From WHSW01 sp963821345 (GTDB lineage: Bacteria; Actinomycetota; Thermoleophilia; Solirubrobacterales; 70-9), in the NCBI GenBank assembly GCA_963821345.1, contig CAWGDM010000001.1, positions 248,001 to 312,000 of the forward strand: a stretch of DNA of 64,000 bases. The letters are read 5' to 3'. Numbering within the stretch: the first letter of the stretch is position 1; each line of letters begins with the position of its first letter. This document shows positions 25,104 to 33,438 of this stretch, piece after piece. The notes under the pieces were generated by a model. That model was not told where the DNA came from, made no database searches, and worked only from the letters and a program-made list of their open reading frames with translations. Both the position numbers and the translations under genes were made by a program.

Positions 25104-25802
25104 TCACCCGGCGCGGAAGGCGCAGGTGACAGCGCAAAGGCCGCGACGCCAGAAGCACTCAACTTCGTCGAAGCCGGCCTGGCGCAGCGCGCCCAGCTCG
25201 GTGTCAAGGGGGAAGTAACGGTCCTCTTCGGCCCAGGCGGCGAAATGGCCCCGCGCCTCGGCATCGCTGATCCCGTGCTCGCCCATCCGAGCCGCCATCC
25301 GATCGAACACAAGTCCGTTGAGCCGCGCACCCTCGGTCACGGCCGCGTCGAGGTTGACCAGGACACCGCCGGGGGGAACCGCATCGCGGATAGCGCGGTA
25401 GAGCGCTGTCTTGCTTTGCAGGTTGTGAACGTGGTGCAACGCCAGACTGGCGACGACAGCGTCGGCGCTCGGCAACGGATCGAGGAAGCTTGCCTCCCGG
25501 TATGAGACGCGGTCCCCGAAGCGTGCGAGCCGCCGCCGCGCCTCCGTGAGCATGTCGGCGTCGACATCCAGAACCGTGACGCGTACGCCCGGCAGGCGAT
25601 CGAGGACCGCGGACGACAGCGCACCCGTACCACCACCGAGGTCGAGAACATGCCCGTCAGCCGGGCTCAACTCCGCGAGCACCTCCATGCCAGTGCTGAT
25701 CATCTCGTCGTAATGAGGGATGAACCGCCGGATCTGAACGTCGTAGTCGTCCGCGGCGACGCGGAGGTGGCGCTTGACCGAATGCGTCCGACCGGCCGAC
25801 AT
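25104..25802 (-). CDS. Class I SAM-dependent methyltransferase
   Basis: 232 aa from ATG 25802. The Rossmann-like SAM site is clear: motif I VLDLGGGTGALS, the acidic end of beta2 (VTVLDVDADML), and motif VASLALHHVHNL. The N-terminus (AADDYDVQIRRFIPHYDEM) is typical of small-molecule methyltransferases of the Methyltransf_25 group. The gene starts just downstream of the sigma-factor gene on the same strand, 47 bp after its stop, so the two may be cotranscribed. Methyl acceptor unknown. Confidence 0.83.
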   Translation of the reverse strand: MSAGRTHSVKRHLRVAADDYDVQIRRFIPHYDEMISTGMEVLAELSPADGHVLDLGGGTGALSSAVLDRLPGVRVTVLDVDADMLTEARRRLARFGDRVSYREASFLDPLPSADAVVASLALHHVHNLQSKTALYRAIRDAVPPGGVLVNLDAAVTEGARLNGLVFDRMAARMGEHGISDAEARGHFAAWAEEDRYFPLDTELGALRQAGFDEVECFWRRGLCAVTCAFRAG

Positions 25803-25849
25803 GCGGGCCAGCCTACATCGACAATGGTGCGCGCTCGGGGCATTGCTGA

Positions 25850-26383
25850 TCATGAGGTCGCCGGCGGCCGCCGCAGCCGCGCCCGGCCCTCGGCCAGGAG
25901 TCGGTTGACCTTGGTGTAGCTCCAGTCGCAGAGGTCACAGATCTCGGCGTAGGAGTAGCCCTGCCCCTGGAGCACGATCGCCAGCCGCTCGTTCGCCTTC
26001 AGCGCCGCCAGCGCGGCCCGCGACTCCGCGACGCGCTCGGTGCGCTCGAGCACCTCAGCGGGGCCGGGGTGGTCGGAGGCGAGGTGGTCGAGGCCGTCCG
26101 CGGGTGCGTCCTCGGGCGCCAGGGCTACGAGCAGGCGCTCGCGCGAGCGCCGCACCGCCATCGCCTCGTGCTTGGTGACCACGACCATCCAGGCGATCAG
26201 CCGCCCCGGGTCGACCGCCGGCGCCTTGGTCAGCAGGATCAGCGAGGCGCGCTGAAGCGCGTCCTCGGCGTCCTCGGCGCAGAACGAGTGGCGGCGCGCG
26301 ACCCGGTGCAGGAGCGGGCGATGACCGCGCAGGAGCTCGACTGCGGCGGCCGCAGGGTCGGGATCGGCGCCTGCATGGCCCAC
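25850..26383 (-). CDS. ECF-type RNA polymerase sigma factor
   Basis: 177 aa with region 2 (HSFCAEDAEDALQRASLILL, then PGRLIAWMVVVTKHEAMAVR) and region 4 (AALKANERLAIVLQGQGYSY, then EICDLCDWSYTKVNRLLAEG with its HTH). The layout fits an extracytoplasmic-function or related small sigma factor. No anti-sigma gene adjoins; a methyltransferase gene follows. It is divergent from the epimerase/glycosyltransferase genes, with 59 bp between the starts. Confidence 0.85.
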   Translation of the reverse strand: MGHAGADPDPAAAAVELLRGHRPLLHRVARRHSFCAEDAEDALQRASLILLTKAPAVDPGRLIAWMVVVTKHEAMAVRRSRERLLVALAPEDAPADGLDHLASDHPGPAEVLERTERVAESRAALAALKANERLAIVLQGQGYSYAEICDLCDWSYTKVNRLLAEGRARLRRPPATS

Positions 26384-26442
26384 ACCAGCGACAACCCCAC
26401 GTGCCCCGCCGCTGCCCCCGACGGCGGTATCCTCGCCCGCCT

Positions 26443-27390
26443 ATGAGCACCTGCCTGATCAGCGGCGGCGCGGGCTTCCTCGGCTCGCACATGGGCGACC
26501 ACCTGCTCGGCGCGGGCCACCGGGTGATCTGCGTCGACAACCTGGACACCGGGTCGCTGCAGAACGTCGAGCACATCCGCGACGACAACTTCACCTTCAT
26601 CCAGCACGACCTGACCGAGCCGTTCTTCATCGACGAGCCGGTCGACTTCGTCTACCACCTCGCCTCGCCGGCGAGCCCGATCGACTACCTGCGCCTGCCG
26701 CTGCACACGCTCAAGGTCGGCTCCTACGGGACCCACCACATGCTCGGCCTGGCGAAGAAGCACCGCGCTCGGTTCGTGCTCGCCTCGACCTCGGAGGTCT
26801 ACGGCGACCCACAGGTCCATCCTCAGCCCGAGTCCTACTGGGGCCACGTCAACCCGATCGGCCCACGCGGCGTCTACGACGAGGCGAAGCGCTACGCCGA
26901 GGCGCTGACGATGGCGTACCACCGCCAGCAGGGCGTCGACACGGGGATCGTGCGGACCTTCAACACCTACGGCTCGCGGATGCGTCCCCACGACGGGCGC
27001 GCGATCCCGACCTTCCTGCGCCAGGCGCTTCAGGACAAGCCCCTGACCGTGTTCGGCGACGGTAGCCAGACGCGCAGCTTCTGTTACGTCAGCGACCAGA
27101 TCCGCGGCTACGTCGCGATGGCCGAGTCCGACGTCCACGAGCCGGTCAACGTCGGCAACCCGAACGAGTTCACCCTGCTGGAGCTCGCCGAGGTGGTGAT
27201 CGAGGTGACCGAGTCGCGCTCGGAGATCGTCTTCGAGGCGCTGCCGACCGACGACCCGCAGGTCCGCCAGCCCGAGATCAGCCGCGCCAAGGACCTGCTC
27301 GGCTGGGAGCCCCAGGTCGAGCTGCGCGAGGGCCTGCGGATGACGATCGAACAGACCGGCGTCGAGCGCCTCGTCGGCAGCGGCGATTAG
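26443..27390 (+). CDS. UDP-glucuronate decarboxylase-like NAD-dependent epimerase/dehydratase
   Basis: 315 aa from ATG 26443. Extended SDR: NAD site SGGAGFLGSHMGDHLL, catalytic Ser/Thr region ASTSEVYGDP and YxxxK (GVYDEAKRYAEALT), then the signature RTFNTYGSRMRPHDGR. This set is typical of UDP-glucuronic acid decarboxylase (UDP-xylose synthase) and close dTDP-glucose dehydratase relatives. It begins a plus-strand run with two glycosyltransferases, pointing to surface glycan synthesis. The exact sugar nucleotide is not certain. Confidence 0.85.
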   Translation: MSTCLISGGAGFLGSHMGDHLLGAGHRVICVDNLDTGSLQNVEHIRDDNFTFIQHDLTEPFFIDEPVDFVYHLASPASPIDYLRLPLHTLKVGSYGTHHMLGLAKKHRARFVLASTSEVYGDPQVHPQPESYWGHVNPIGPRGVYDEAKRYAEALTMAYHRQQGVDTGIVRTFNTYGSRMRPHDGRAIPTFLRQALQDKPLTVFGDGSQTRSFCYVSDQIRGYVAMAESDVHEPVNVGNPNEFTLLELAEVVIEVTESRSEIVFEALPTDDPQVRQPEISRAKDLLGWEPQVELREGLRMTIEQTGVERLVGSGD

Positions 27391-27418
27391 CGCCGACAGC
27401 GGCGCCGGAGCGCGCCAA

Positions 27419-28585
27419 ATGCGGATCGCCCACCTCACCGCGACCTTCCCGCCGTACCCGGGCGGGGCGGGCAACACCGCGTTCCGGTTCGCCCGCGAAC
27501 AGGCCGCGCGAGGCCACCACGTCGAGGTGTTCACCGCCCCCGCCGACGGCGTCGCACCCGACCCTGGCGCCGTCGTCGTTCACCGGATCGATCCCGTGTT
27601 CGCGATCGGCAACGCGCCGCTGATCCCGAGCCTGGCGCGGGTCGATGGCTTCGACGTCATCCACCTGCACTACCCGTTCATCTTCGGCGCCGAGCTCACT
27701 CTGCTCGGGCGCCTGGCCCGAGAGCGCCGGCGGCAGGCGCTGCTCGTCCACTACAAGAACCGGCTCGTCGGCGGCGGCCCGCGCGGGGCGCTGTTCGAGG
27801 CTTACGAGCACTCGGTCGCGCCGGCGCTGATCCGCGCCGCCGACCGCGTCTGCGTGCTCTCGCCCGACCACGCCGAATCGGTCACCTACCTGGCGCGCGC
27901 CGGGCGCCGCGACCCGGCGAAGCTGGTCGAGATGCCGAACGGCGTCGACTCGGAGCTGTTCAGCCCGGGACCGCCCGGCGGAGTGCGCGAGCGGCTCGGA
28001 ATCCCGGCCGACGCCACGGTCGCCGCCTTCGTCGCCACCCTCGATCGGGCCCACCACTTCAAGCGGGTCGACGTCGCGATCGACGCGCTGGCGGCGCTCG
28101 GCGACCGCGGCGTCCACCTGGTCGTCGCCGGCGGCGGCGAGCTGCTCGACGGCTTCCGCGAACGCGCCGCGGCTGCCGGGGTCGGCGAGCGCGTCCACTT
28201 CCTCGGCGCCGTCCCCCACGCCGAGCTGCCCGAGGTCCTGCGCGCGGCCGACCTGTTCCTGCTGACCACCGAGCCGCCGGAGTCGTTCGGAATCGTGTTG
28301 ATCGAGGCGATGGCCTGCGGCCTGGCGGCGATCGCCACCGACTACCCGGGCGTGCGGGCGGTGGTCGACGACGGCGACACCGGGCTGTTGGTCGAGCGCG
28401 GCAACCCGGCGGCGGTCGCCGCCGCGCTCGGGGAGCTGGTCGCCGATCCGCAGCGGCGGCGGTCGATGGGCGAGCGCGGGCGCGCCAAGGCGATCGCCGA
28501 ATGGAGCTGGCCGCAGCTGGTCGAGCGCATGGACGGCGTCTACGCCGAGGCGGTGGCCGTGCGGCGCGGGAAGGTGCCGGCGTGA
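27419..28585 (+). CDS. GT4-family glycosyltransferase
   Basis: 388-aa GT-B enzyme. N-terminal acceptor domain (RIAHLTATFPPYPGGAGNTA) and C-terminal donor domain with the E-x7-E region (PPESFGIVLIEAMACGLAAI) and GGGELLDGFRER. It transfers a sugar from a nucleotide donor. It begins 28 bp after the epimerase stop, and its own stop overlaps the next start by 4 bp (GTGA), so the three form an operon for surface polysaccharide or glycolipid synthesis. Confidence 0.9.
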   Translation: MRIAHLTATFPPYPGGAGNTAFRFAREQAARGHHVEVFTAPADGVAPDPGAVVVHRIDPVFAIGNAPLIPSLARVDGFDVIHLHYPFIFGAELTLLGRLARERRRQALLVHYKNRLVGGGPRGALFEAYEHSVAPALIRAADRVCVLSPDHAESVTYLARAGRRDPAKLVEMPNGVDSELFSPGPPGGVRERLGIPADATVAAFVATLDRAHHFKRVDVAIDALAALGDRGVHLVVAGGGELLDGFRERAAAAGVGERVHFLGAVPHAELPEVLRAADLFLLTTEPPESFGIVLIEAMACGLAAIATDYPGVRAVVDDGDTGLLVERGNPAAVAAALGELVADPQRRRSMGERGRAKAIAEWSWPQLVERMDGVYAEAVAVRRGKVPA

Positions 28586-29841
28586 GCACTCCAAAGCGGC
28601 GGATCCTGCTCGTCGCCTACTTCTATCCGCCATCTCGCGACACCGGGATGCTGCGCGCCGCGGCGATGGCGAAGTACCTGCGCGCACTTGGCCACGAGGT
28701 CACCGTGCTGACCACCTCCGCGTACGGCAGCCTCGAGGATGACGGGGGCGAGGGCGTGGTCCGGACGGCCGACGCGCAGCGCTGGCGGGCGCGCCTGGCC
28801 GGCAAGGACTCGATCGGGGCGATGTTCGACTCGCCGACCTACAGCGGCCGTCCCCACCCGCTGAGCAAGGTGCTGGTGCCCGAGGCGCTGGTCGCAGCCT
28901 GGATGCCGTTCGCGCGCTCGCGGGCCCTGCGGCTGCAGCGCGAGCGGCGCTTCGACTGCGTGATCACGACCTCGCCGCCCGAATCCGCCCACGCGGTCGG
29001 CTTCGCCCTGCACCGCCGGGGGGTGCCGTGGGTGGCCGACGTGCGCGACGCCTGGACCTTCGAGTCGCTGCGCCCGGACTACCCCACCGGCCTCCAGCGT
29101 CGTCTCGACGAACGCCTCGAGCGCCGCTGGCTGGGCGCCGCCGACGCGGTCGTCTGCGTCTCGGAGCCGGCGGCGGCCGACCTGCGCACGCGGTCGATCG
29201 CCGATCCGCTGCTCGTCCCCAACGGCTGGGACCCCGACGCCGCGCCGGCGGCCGGCGAGCCCACCGGCCTACTCGACCCCGCGCGCGTCTCGCTCGTCTA
29301 CACCGGCCGCTTCGGCACCTACGGGCGCGATCCGCGGCCGCTGGTCGCCGGGCTCGCCGAGCTGGCGCGCAGCGAGCCCGGCGCGGCGGCAAGGCTCGAG
29401 CTGGTGGTCGCCGGGCCGCTGACCGAGGATGAATCCGAGCTGTTCGCGGCCGACGTCGCTCCGGCCCGGATCGTCCGCGCCGGCAGCCTCGAGCGCCCGC
29501 GGGCCCTGGCACTGCAGTCCGAGGCCGACGCGCTGCTGCTGATCGCCCAGCCGACCCGCTCACAGCTGCTCAACATCAAGCTGTTCGAGTACCTGGCCAG
29601 CGGCACCCCGATTCTCGCCCTCGCCGCCGGCACCGAGGCCGGGCGAGTCGCGGGCGAGCTCGGCGCCGCGGTCGCGCCCGCCGACGACCCAGCGGCGATC
29701 GCCGCGGCCCTGGCGCGGGTCGCGTACGGCAAGCTGTCACCGCCGCCCGCCGACGCGGTGGCCGCCTACGCCTACCCGGCGCCGGCCGAGGGCATGGCGG
29801 CCGCGGTGGAGGCCGCGATCAGTCGCCGAGCCGGCCGATGA
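28582..29841 (+). CDS. GT-B glycosyltransferase
   Basis: 419 aa from GTG 28582, coupled to the upstream GT by a 4-bp overlap. The N-terminus RILLVAYFYPPSRDTGMLRA and the donor-domain motif LFEYLASGTPILAL are typical of the GT4-like group acting on polysaccharides. Asn/Gly-rich PNGWDPDAAP matches the substrate loop of this family. Its 3' end overlaps the convergent ATP-grasp gene by 23 bp. Confidence 0.87.
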   Translation: MSTPKRRILLVAYFYPPSRDTGMLRAAAMAKYLRALGHEVTVLTTSAYGSLEDDGGEGVVRTADAQRWRARLAGKDSIGAMFDSPTYSGRPHPLSKVLVPEALVAAWMPFARSRALRLQRERRFDCVITTSPPESAHAVGFALHRRGVPWVADVRDAWTFESLRPDYPTGLQRRLDERLERRWLGAADAVVCVSEPAAADLRTRSIADPLLVPNGWDPDAAPAAGEPTGLLDPARVSLVYTGRFGTYGRDPRPLVAGLAELARSEPGAAARLELVVAGPLTEDESELFAADVAPARIVRAGSLERPRALALQSEADALLLIAQPTRSQLLNIKLFEYLASGTPILALAAGTEAGRVAGELGAAVAPADDPAAIAAALARVAYGKLSPPPADAVAAYAYPAPAEGMAAAVEAAISRRAGR

Positions 29842-30715
29842 TCGCCTGTGCGACGACGTCGGCCGTCGCCGGCACCTGGTCGAGATAGAAGTTCGGCTCG
29901 ATCGCCTCGAGCTCGAGCAGCACGGGATCGCCGGCGGCGTCGCGGATCATGTCGACGCGCGCGTAGAGCGGCAGGTAGTCGAAGCGGTCACGGACCGTGG
30001 CGACGACCGCGCGGGCGAGGTCGAGCTCGTCGTCGCCGGCCTCGCCGGGCGTGACCAGCCCGGGGTCGTACATGACTTCGGCCGCGCCGACGCCGTCGTC
30101 GCGCACCGGGGCCACCTCGTCGGGGCGCAGAACCGCCCGCTTGCGAAGCACGTGGGCGGGCTCGCCGTCGATGCAGAGCACCGCCGTCTCGCCGACGGTG
30201 TCGACGGTCGGGTGGTACGGCTGCACCATCGCCGTGCGGCCGCTCGCCTGGATTGCCTCGATCAGCTCGCGGCCGAGCCCGTGCGCGGAGGGGCCGAAGC
30301 GACCCGAGTCTCGGCCGCCGGCCGAGACGCTGGGCTTGACCACCACCTCGCCGTCCAGCTCAGGGAGCGGGTCGCCGGGGGCGACGAAGTAGGTCTCGAC
30401 CACCGGCACCCCTGCCGCGGCCAGGTCGCCCAGGTAGCGCTTGTCGGAGTTCCAGCCGACCAGCGCGGCGCTGTTGTGAAGCCGCGGGCCGATCGACTCG
30501 CACCAGGCAATGAACTCGTCGCGCCGGCGCGGGTAGTCCCAGGTCGAGCGGATCACGACGGCGTCGAACGTCTCCCAATCGGCAGCCGCGTCGTCCCAGG
30601 GGATCGGCATCGCCTCCACCCGGCGGCTGGCGAGCGCCTCGATCAGCCGCAGGTCGTCGGTGAACTGCGGCGGCATCTCGGCGAAGCTGGCGATCGCGAC
30701 CCGCACGCCGAGCAT
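29819..30715 (-). CDS. ATP-grasp domain protein (glutathione-synthetase/RimK-like)
   Basis: 298 aa. The N-terminal pre-ATP-grasp domain contains VVIRSTWDYPRRRDEFIAWC, followed by the nucleotide-binding EVVVKPSVSAGGRDSGRFG and the metal-binding end LLELEAIEPNFYLD. The RSTWDY and KP.VSAGG pattern is shared by a group of small ATP-grasp ligases that includes DcsG-like enzymes of peptide or antibiotic pathways. It would join a carboxylate to an amine or thiol using ATP. Convergent with the GT gene, so not part of that operon. Confidence 0.82.
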   Translation of the reverse strand: MLGVRVAIASFAEMPPQFTDDLRLIEALASRRVEAMPIPWDDAAADWETFDAVVIRSTWDYPRRRDEFIAWCESIGPRLHNSAALVGWNSDKRYLGDLAAAGVPVVETYFVAPGDPLPELDGEVVVKPSVSAGGRDSGRFGPSAHGLGRELIEAIQASGRTAMVQPYHPTVDTVGETAVLCIDGEPAHVLRKRAVLRPDEVAPVRDDGVGAAEVMYDPGLVTPGEAGDDELDLARAVVATVRDRFDYLPLYARVDMIRDAAGDPVLLELEAIEPNFYLDQVPATADVVAQAIIGRLGD

Positions 30716-30741
30716 CCTAGGCAGCCCTAGACTTCCCGCCC

Positions 30742-32376
30742 ATGAGCGACCAGGTCGAGGAGGACCTCCATCGCTACGTCGCCCCGGTCGTCGGCCCGGA
30801 CGACCCGCGGGTGATCACCGACTCGGGGATCGAGATCGACCGTCTGTACGACGAGTCCGATGTCGCCCCCGGGCTCGAGGAGCGGCTCGGAGAGCCGGGC
30901 AGCTACCCGTTCACGCGCGGTATCCACGACGGCATGTACCGCGACCGCCTGTGGACGATGCGCCAGTACGCGGGCTTCTCCAGCCCCGAGGACACCAACG
31001 GCCGCTACCGCTACCTGCTCGAGCACGGTTCGACCGGCCTCTCGATGGCCTTCGACCTGCCGACCCAGCTCGGCCGTGACTCCGACGACCCGCTCTGCGA
31101 CGGCGAGGTCGGTCGCACCGGGGTCCCGATCGACACGATCGAGGACATGCGGATCTGCTTCGACGAGATCCCGCTCGACCAGGTCTCGACCTCGATGACG
31201 ATCAACGCCCCGGCGGCGATCCTGCTGCTGCTCTACGAACTGGTCGGCGAGGAGCAGGGCGTGCCCTCCGACGAGCTGCGGGGCACGGTCCAAAACGACG
31301 TGCTCAAGGAATACGTGGCGCGCGGGAACTACATCTACCCGCCGCAGCCGACGATGCGGCTGACGACCGACATCTTCGAGTACTGCGCCGAGCGGGTCCC
31401 GAAGTGGAACACGATCTCGATCTCCGGGTACCACATCCGCGAGAAGGGCTGCTCGGCGGTCCAGGAGGTCGCGTTCACGCTCTCGAACGCGATCGCCTAC
31501 ACCGAGGCGGCGCTCGACCGCGGCCTGGCGATCGACGATTTCGCGCCCCGGCTGGCGTTCTTCTTCAACGGCCACAACAACGTCTTCCAGGAGATCGCCA
31601 AGTTCCGGGCGGTGCGCCGGATGTGGGCGACGATCGTCCGCGACCGGTTCGGCTCGGAGTCCGAGCGCTCGCAGATGATCCGCTTCCACACCCAGACCGG
31701 CGGGGTCACGCTGCAGGCGCAGCAGCCCGAGGTGAACATCATCCGGGTCGCCCTGCAGGGCTTTGCCGCGGTCTGCGGCGGCACCCAATCCCTGCACACC
31801 AACGGCTTCGACGAGGCATTGGCGCTGCCGACCGAGCGCTCGGCGCGGATCGCGCTGCGCACACAGCAGGTCATCGCCCACGAGTCGGGCGCCGCCGACA
31901 CGGTCGATCCGTTCGCCGGCTCCTACTTCGTCGAGTCGCTCACCGACGAGATCGAGACCCGGTCATGGGAGCTGATCGAAAAGGTCGGCGAGCTCGGCGG
32001 GTCGGTCGAGGCGCTCGACTTCATCCAGCGCGAGATCGAGGAGTCGGCGCTCTCCTACCACGAGCGCTACAAGACCGGCCAGGACATCGTCGTCGGCGTC
32101 AACAAGTACGTCACCGACACGGTCGACGACGTCGACATCCTCAAGGTCGACCCCGAGGCCGAGCGCCGTCAGAAGGAGCGGCTGGCGAAGTTCAAGGCCA
32201 ATCGCGACCACGATGCGCTGGAGGCAAAGCTCGAGCAGCTGCGCGAGGCCGCCCGCGGCGACGGCAACCTGCTGCACCCGATCCGCGATGCGCTCGCCGC
32301 GAACGCCTCGATCGGCGAGGTCTGCAACGCGATGCGCGACGTGTTCGGCGAGTACAAGGGCGGCGCGTTCTTCTAA
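30742..32376 (+). CDS. Methylmalonyl-CoA mutase, large (catalytic) subunit
   Basis: 544 aa. It interconverts methylmalonyl-CoA and succinyl-CoA with adenosylcobalamin. Family blocks are YPFTRGIHDGMYRDRLWTMR, GLSMAFDLPTQLGRDSD, ISGYHIREKGCSAVQEVAFT and RFHTQTGGVTLQAQQPEVN. The protein stops after the substrate barrel and a helical tail, without the C-terminal cobalamin-binding domain, so it is the large subunit of the two-subunit type. The B12-binding small subunit is not in this window. It precedes genes for SRPBCC, HD-like and acyl-CoA carboxylase beta proteins, consistent with propionate or branched-chain catabolism. Confidence 0.93.
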   Translation: MSDQVEEDLHRYVAPVVGPDDPRVITDSGIEIDRLYDESDVAPGLEERLGEPGSYPFTRGIHDGMYRDRLWTMRQYAGFSSPEDTNGRYRYLLEHGSTGLSMAFDLPTQLGRDSDDPLCDGEVGRTGVPIDTIEDMRICFDEIPLDQVSTSMTINAPAAILLLLYELVGEEQGVPSDELRGTVQNDVLKEYVARGNYIYPPQPTMRLTTDIFEYCAERVPKWNTISISGYHIREKGCSAVQEVAFTLSNAIAYTEAALDRGLAIDDFAPRLAFFFNGHNNVFQEIAKFRAVRRMWATIVRDRFGSESERSQMIRFHTQTGGVTLQAQQPEVNIIRVALQGFAAVCGGTQSLHTNGFDEALALPTERSARIALRTQQVIAHESGAADTVDPFAGSYFVESLTDEIETRSWELIEKVGELGGSVEALDFIQREIEESALSYHERYKTGQDIVVGVNKYVTDTVDDVDILKVDPEAERRQKERLAKFKANRDHDALEAKLEQLREAARGDGNLLHPIRDALAANASIGEVCNAMRDVFGEYKGGAFF

Positions 32377-32465
32377 GTCTGCGATCCTCGCGGCCATGCG
32401 CGAGAGGCGTTGCAGCGCTCAAACGACCGGCAGGAGTACGGAACGGACGCGCGAACCCCGGCGAG

Positions 32466-32813
32466 ATGGAATCGAAGACAAAGCGGACCCTGGTCAAGTC
32501 GGCGCCCGAGTTGTGGGAGCTGGCCGACGACCCGGCGCGGATGCAGTCGTGGATGAGCGGTCTGATCGGAACCCCGGCGCCGGTCGCCGTCGAGGTCGTC
32601 GACCGCGAGCCGGAGCGGATCCTCGCCTGGCGCACGGCCGAGCATGGCTCCCAGGGCCAGATCGCGATCGAGCTCGCCGAGAGTGGCTTCGGCACCGCGG
32701 TCCAGATCACCGCCCAGCATTCGCGCCCCGACCCGGCCGAGGCGATCGCCGCGCTCGAGGACCTGCTCGATGAGCTCGGATCACCCGCGCGACGTCCCTT
32801 CGCCTCCGGCTAG
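32466..32813 (+). CDS. Small SRPBCC/polyketide-cyclase-like protein
   Basis: 115 aa from ATG 32466; a much longer open frame upstream is antisense-like shadow of the mutase gene. The short SRPBCC-type fold is visible: SAPELWELADDPARMQSWMS at the N-terminus, central strands (ERILAWRTAEHGSQGQIAIE) and a C-terminal helix (PAEAIAALEDLLDELG). Its end overlaps the start of the HD-like gene by 44 bp in another frame. Ligand unknown. Confidence 0.6.
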   Translation: MESKTKRTLVKSAPELWELADDPARMQSWMSGLIGTPAPVAVEVVDREPERILAWRTAEHGSQGQIAIELAESGFGTAVQITAQHSRPDPAEAIAALEDLLDELGSPARRPFASG

Positions 32814-33414
32814 CCCGCAGGGCGCCCTGGACCTCGCCAGCCTCCTGAGGCTGCGCGGAAGGCCGCTGGTCGATGCGCTGGACCAGCACCTGCCCGGAGC
32901 TCGTGAGCACGCCGAGGCCACCGCTTCCTACGCCTTCGCCGGCGCCGTCGGCCTGGGCTTCGACCGCTCCCAGTCCGAGGTCGCCCGCGAGGCGGCGATG
33001 CTGCACGAGGTCGGGCTGGTCTATGTCCCGGCCGAGGTCGCCGCGAAGCCGGCCCAGCTTCGCGACGAGGCCGAGGAGGCGGCGTGGGCCACCCACTACG
33101 AGGCCGGCTACCAGCTGGTCCGCGGGGCCGGAATGCCGGAGCTGGTCTGCGGCTGGCTGCTGCGCACCCGCGAGCGCTTCGACGGCGGCGGGCCCGAGGG
33201 GATGGCGGGGGACGGGATCCCGATCGAGTCGCGCCTGATCCGCGCCGCCTGTGTCTGCCAGACCACCCTGGCCCGGGCACGGGCGGGCGGCGAGGCCGAA
33301 GGGCCGATACGGGTCGCGGTCGAGGCGCTGGCCGCGCGTGCGGGCGCCGAGCTCGACCCCCGCGTGGTCGCGGCGCTGACCACGATCCTCCAGCGCGCCG
33401 CGGCCGAGCCCTGA
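32770..33414 (+). CDS. Degenerate HD-GYP-like protein
   Basis: 214 aa from ATG 32770, inside the upstream gene. The region AAMLHEVGLVYVPAEVAAKP, then THYEAGYQLVRGAGMPELV, RERFDGGGPEGMAGDGIPIE and IRAACVCQ follows the HD-GYP order. The catalytic HD is replaced by HE and the HHE motif by TRE, so metal binding and c-di-GMP hydrolysis are doubtful. The DGxG(Y)P sequence is reduced to DGGGPEG. It may be a non-catalytic sensor or scaffold. It lies between the mutase and the acyl-CoA carboxylase genes. Confidence 0.7.
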   Translation: MSSDHPRDVPSPPASPQGALDLASLLRLRGRPLVDALDQHLPGAREHAEATASYAFAGAVGLGFDRSQSEVAREAAMLHEVGLVYVPAEVAAKPAQLRDEAEEAAWATHYEAGYQLVRGAGMPELVCGWLLRTRERFDGGGPEGMAGDGIPIESRLIRAACVCQTTLARARAGGEAEGPIRVAVEALAARAGAELDPRVVAALTTILQRAAAEP

Positions 33415-33438
33415 TCTCGACGTAGAATCCCCGCCCCA

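Noticed and set aside
30727..31881. 384-codon minus frame over the mutase gene
   Set aside because: Shadow of the methylmalonyl-CoA mutase; no recognisable domain.
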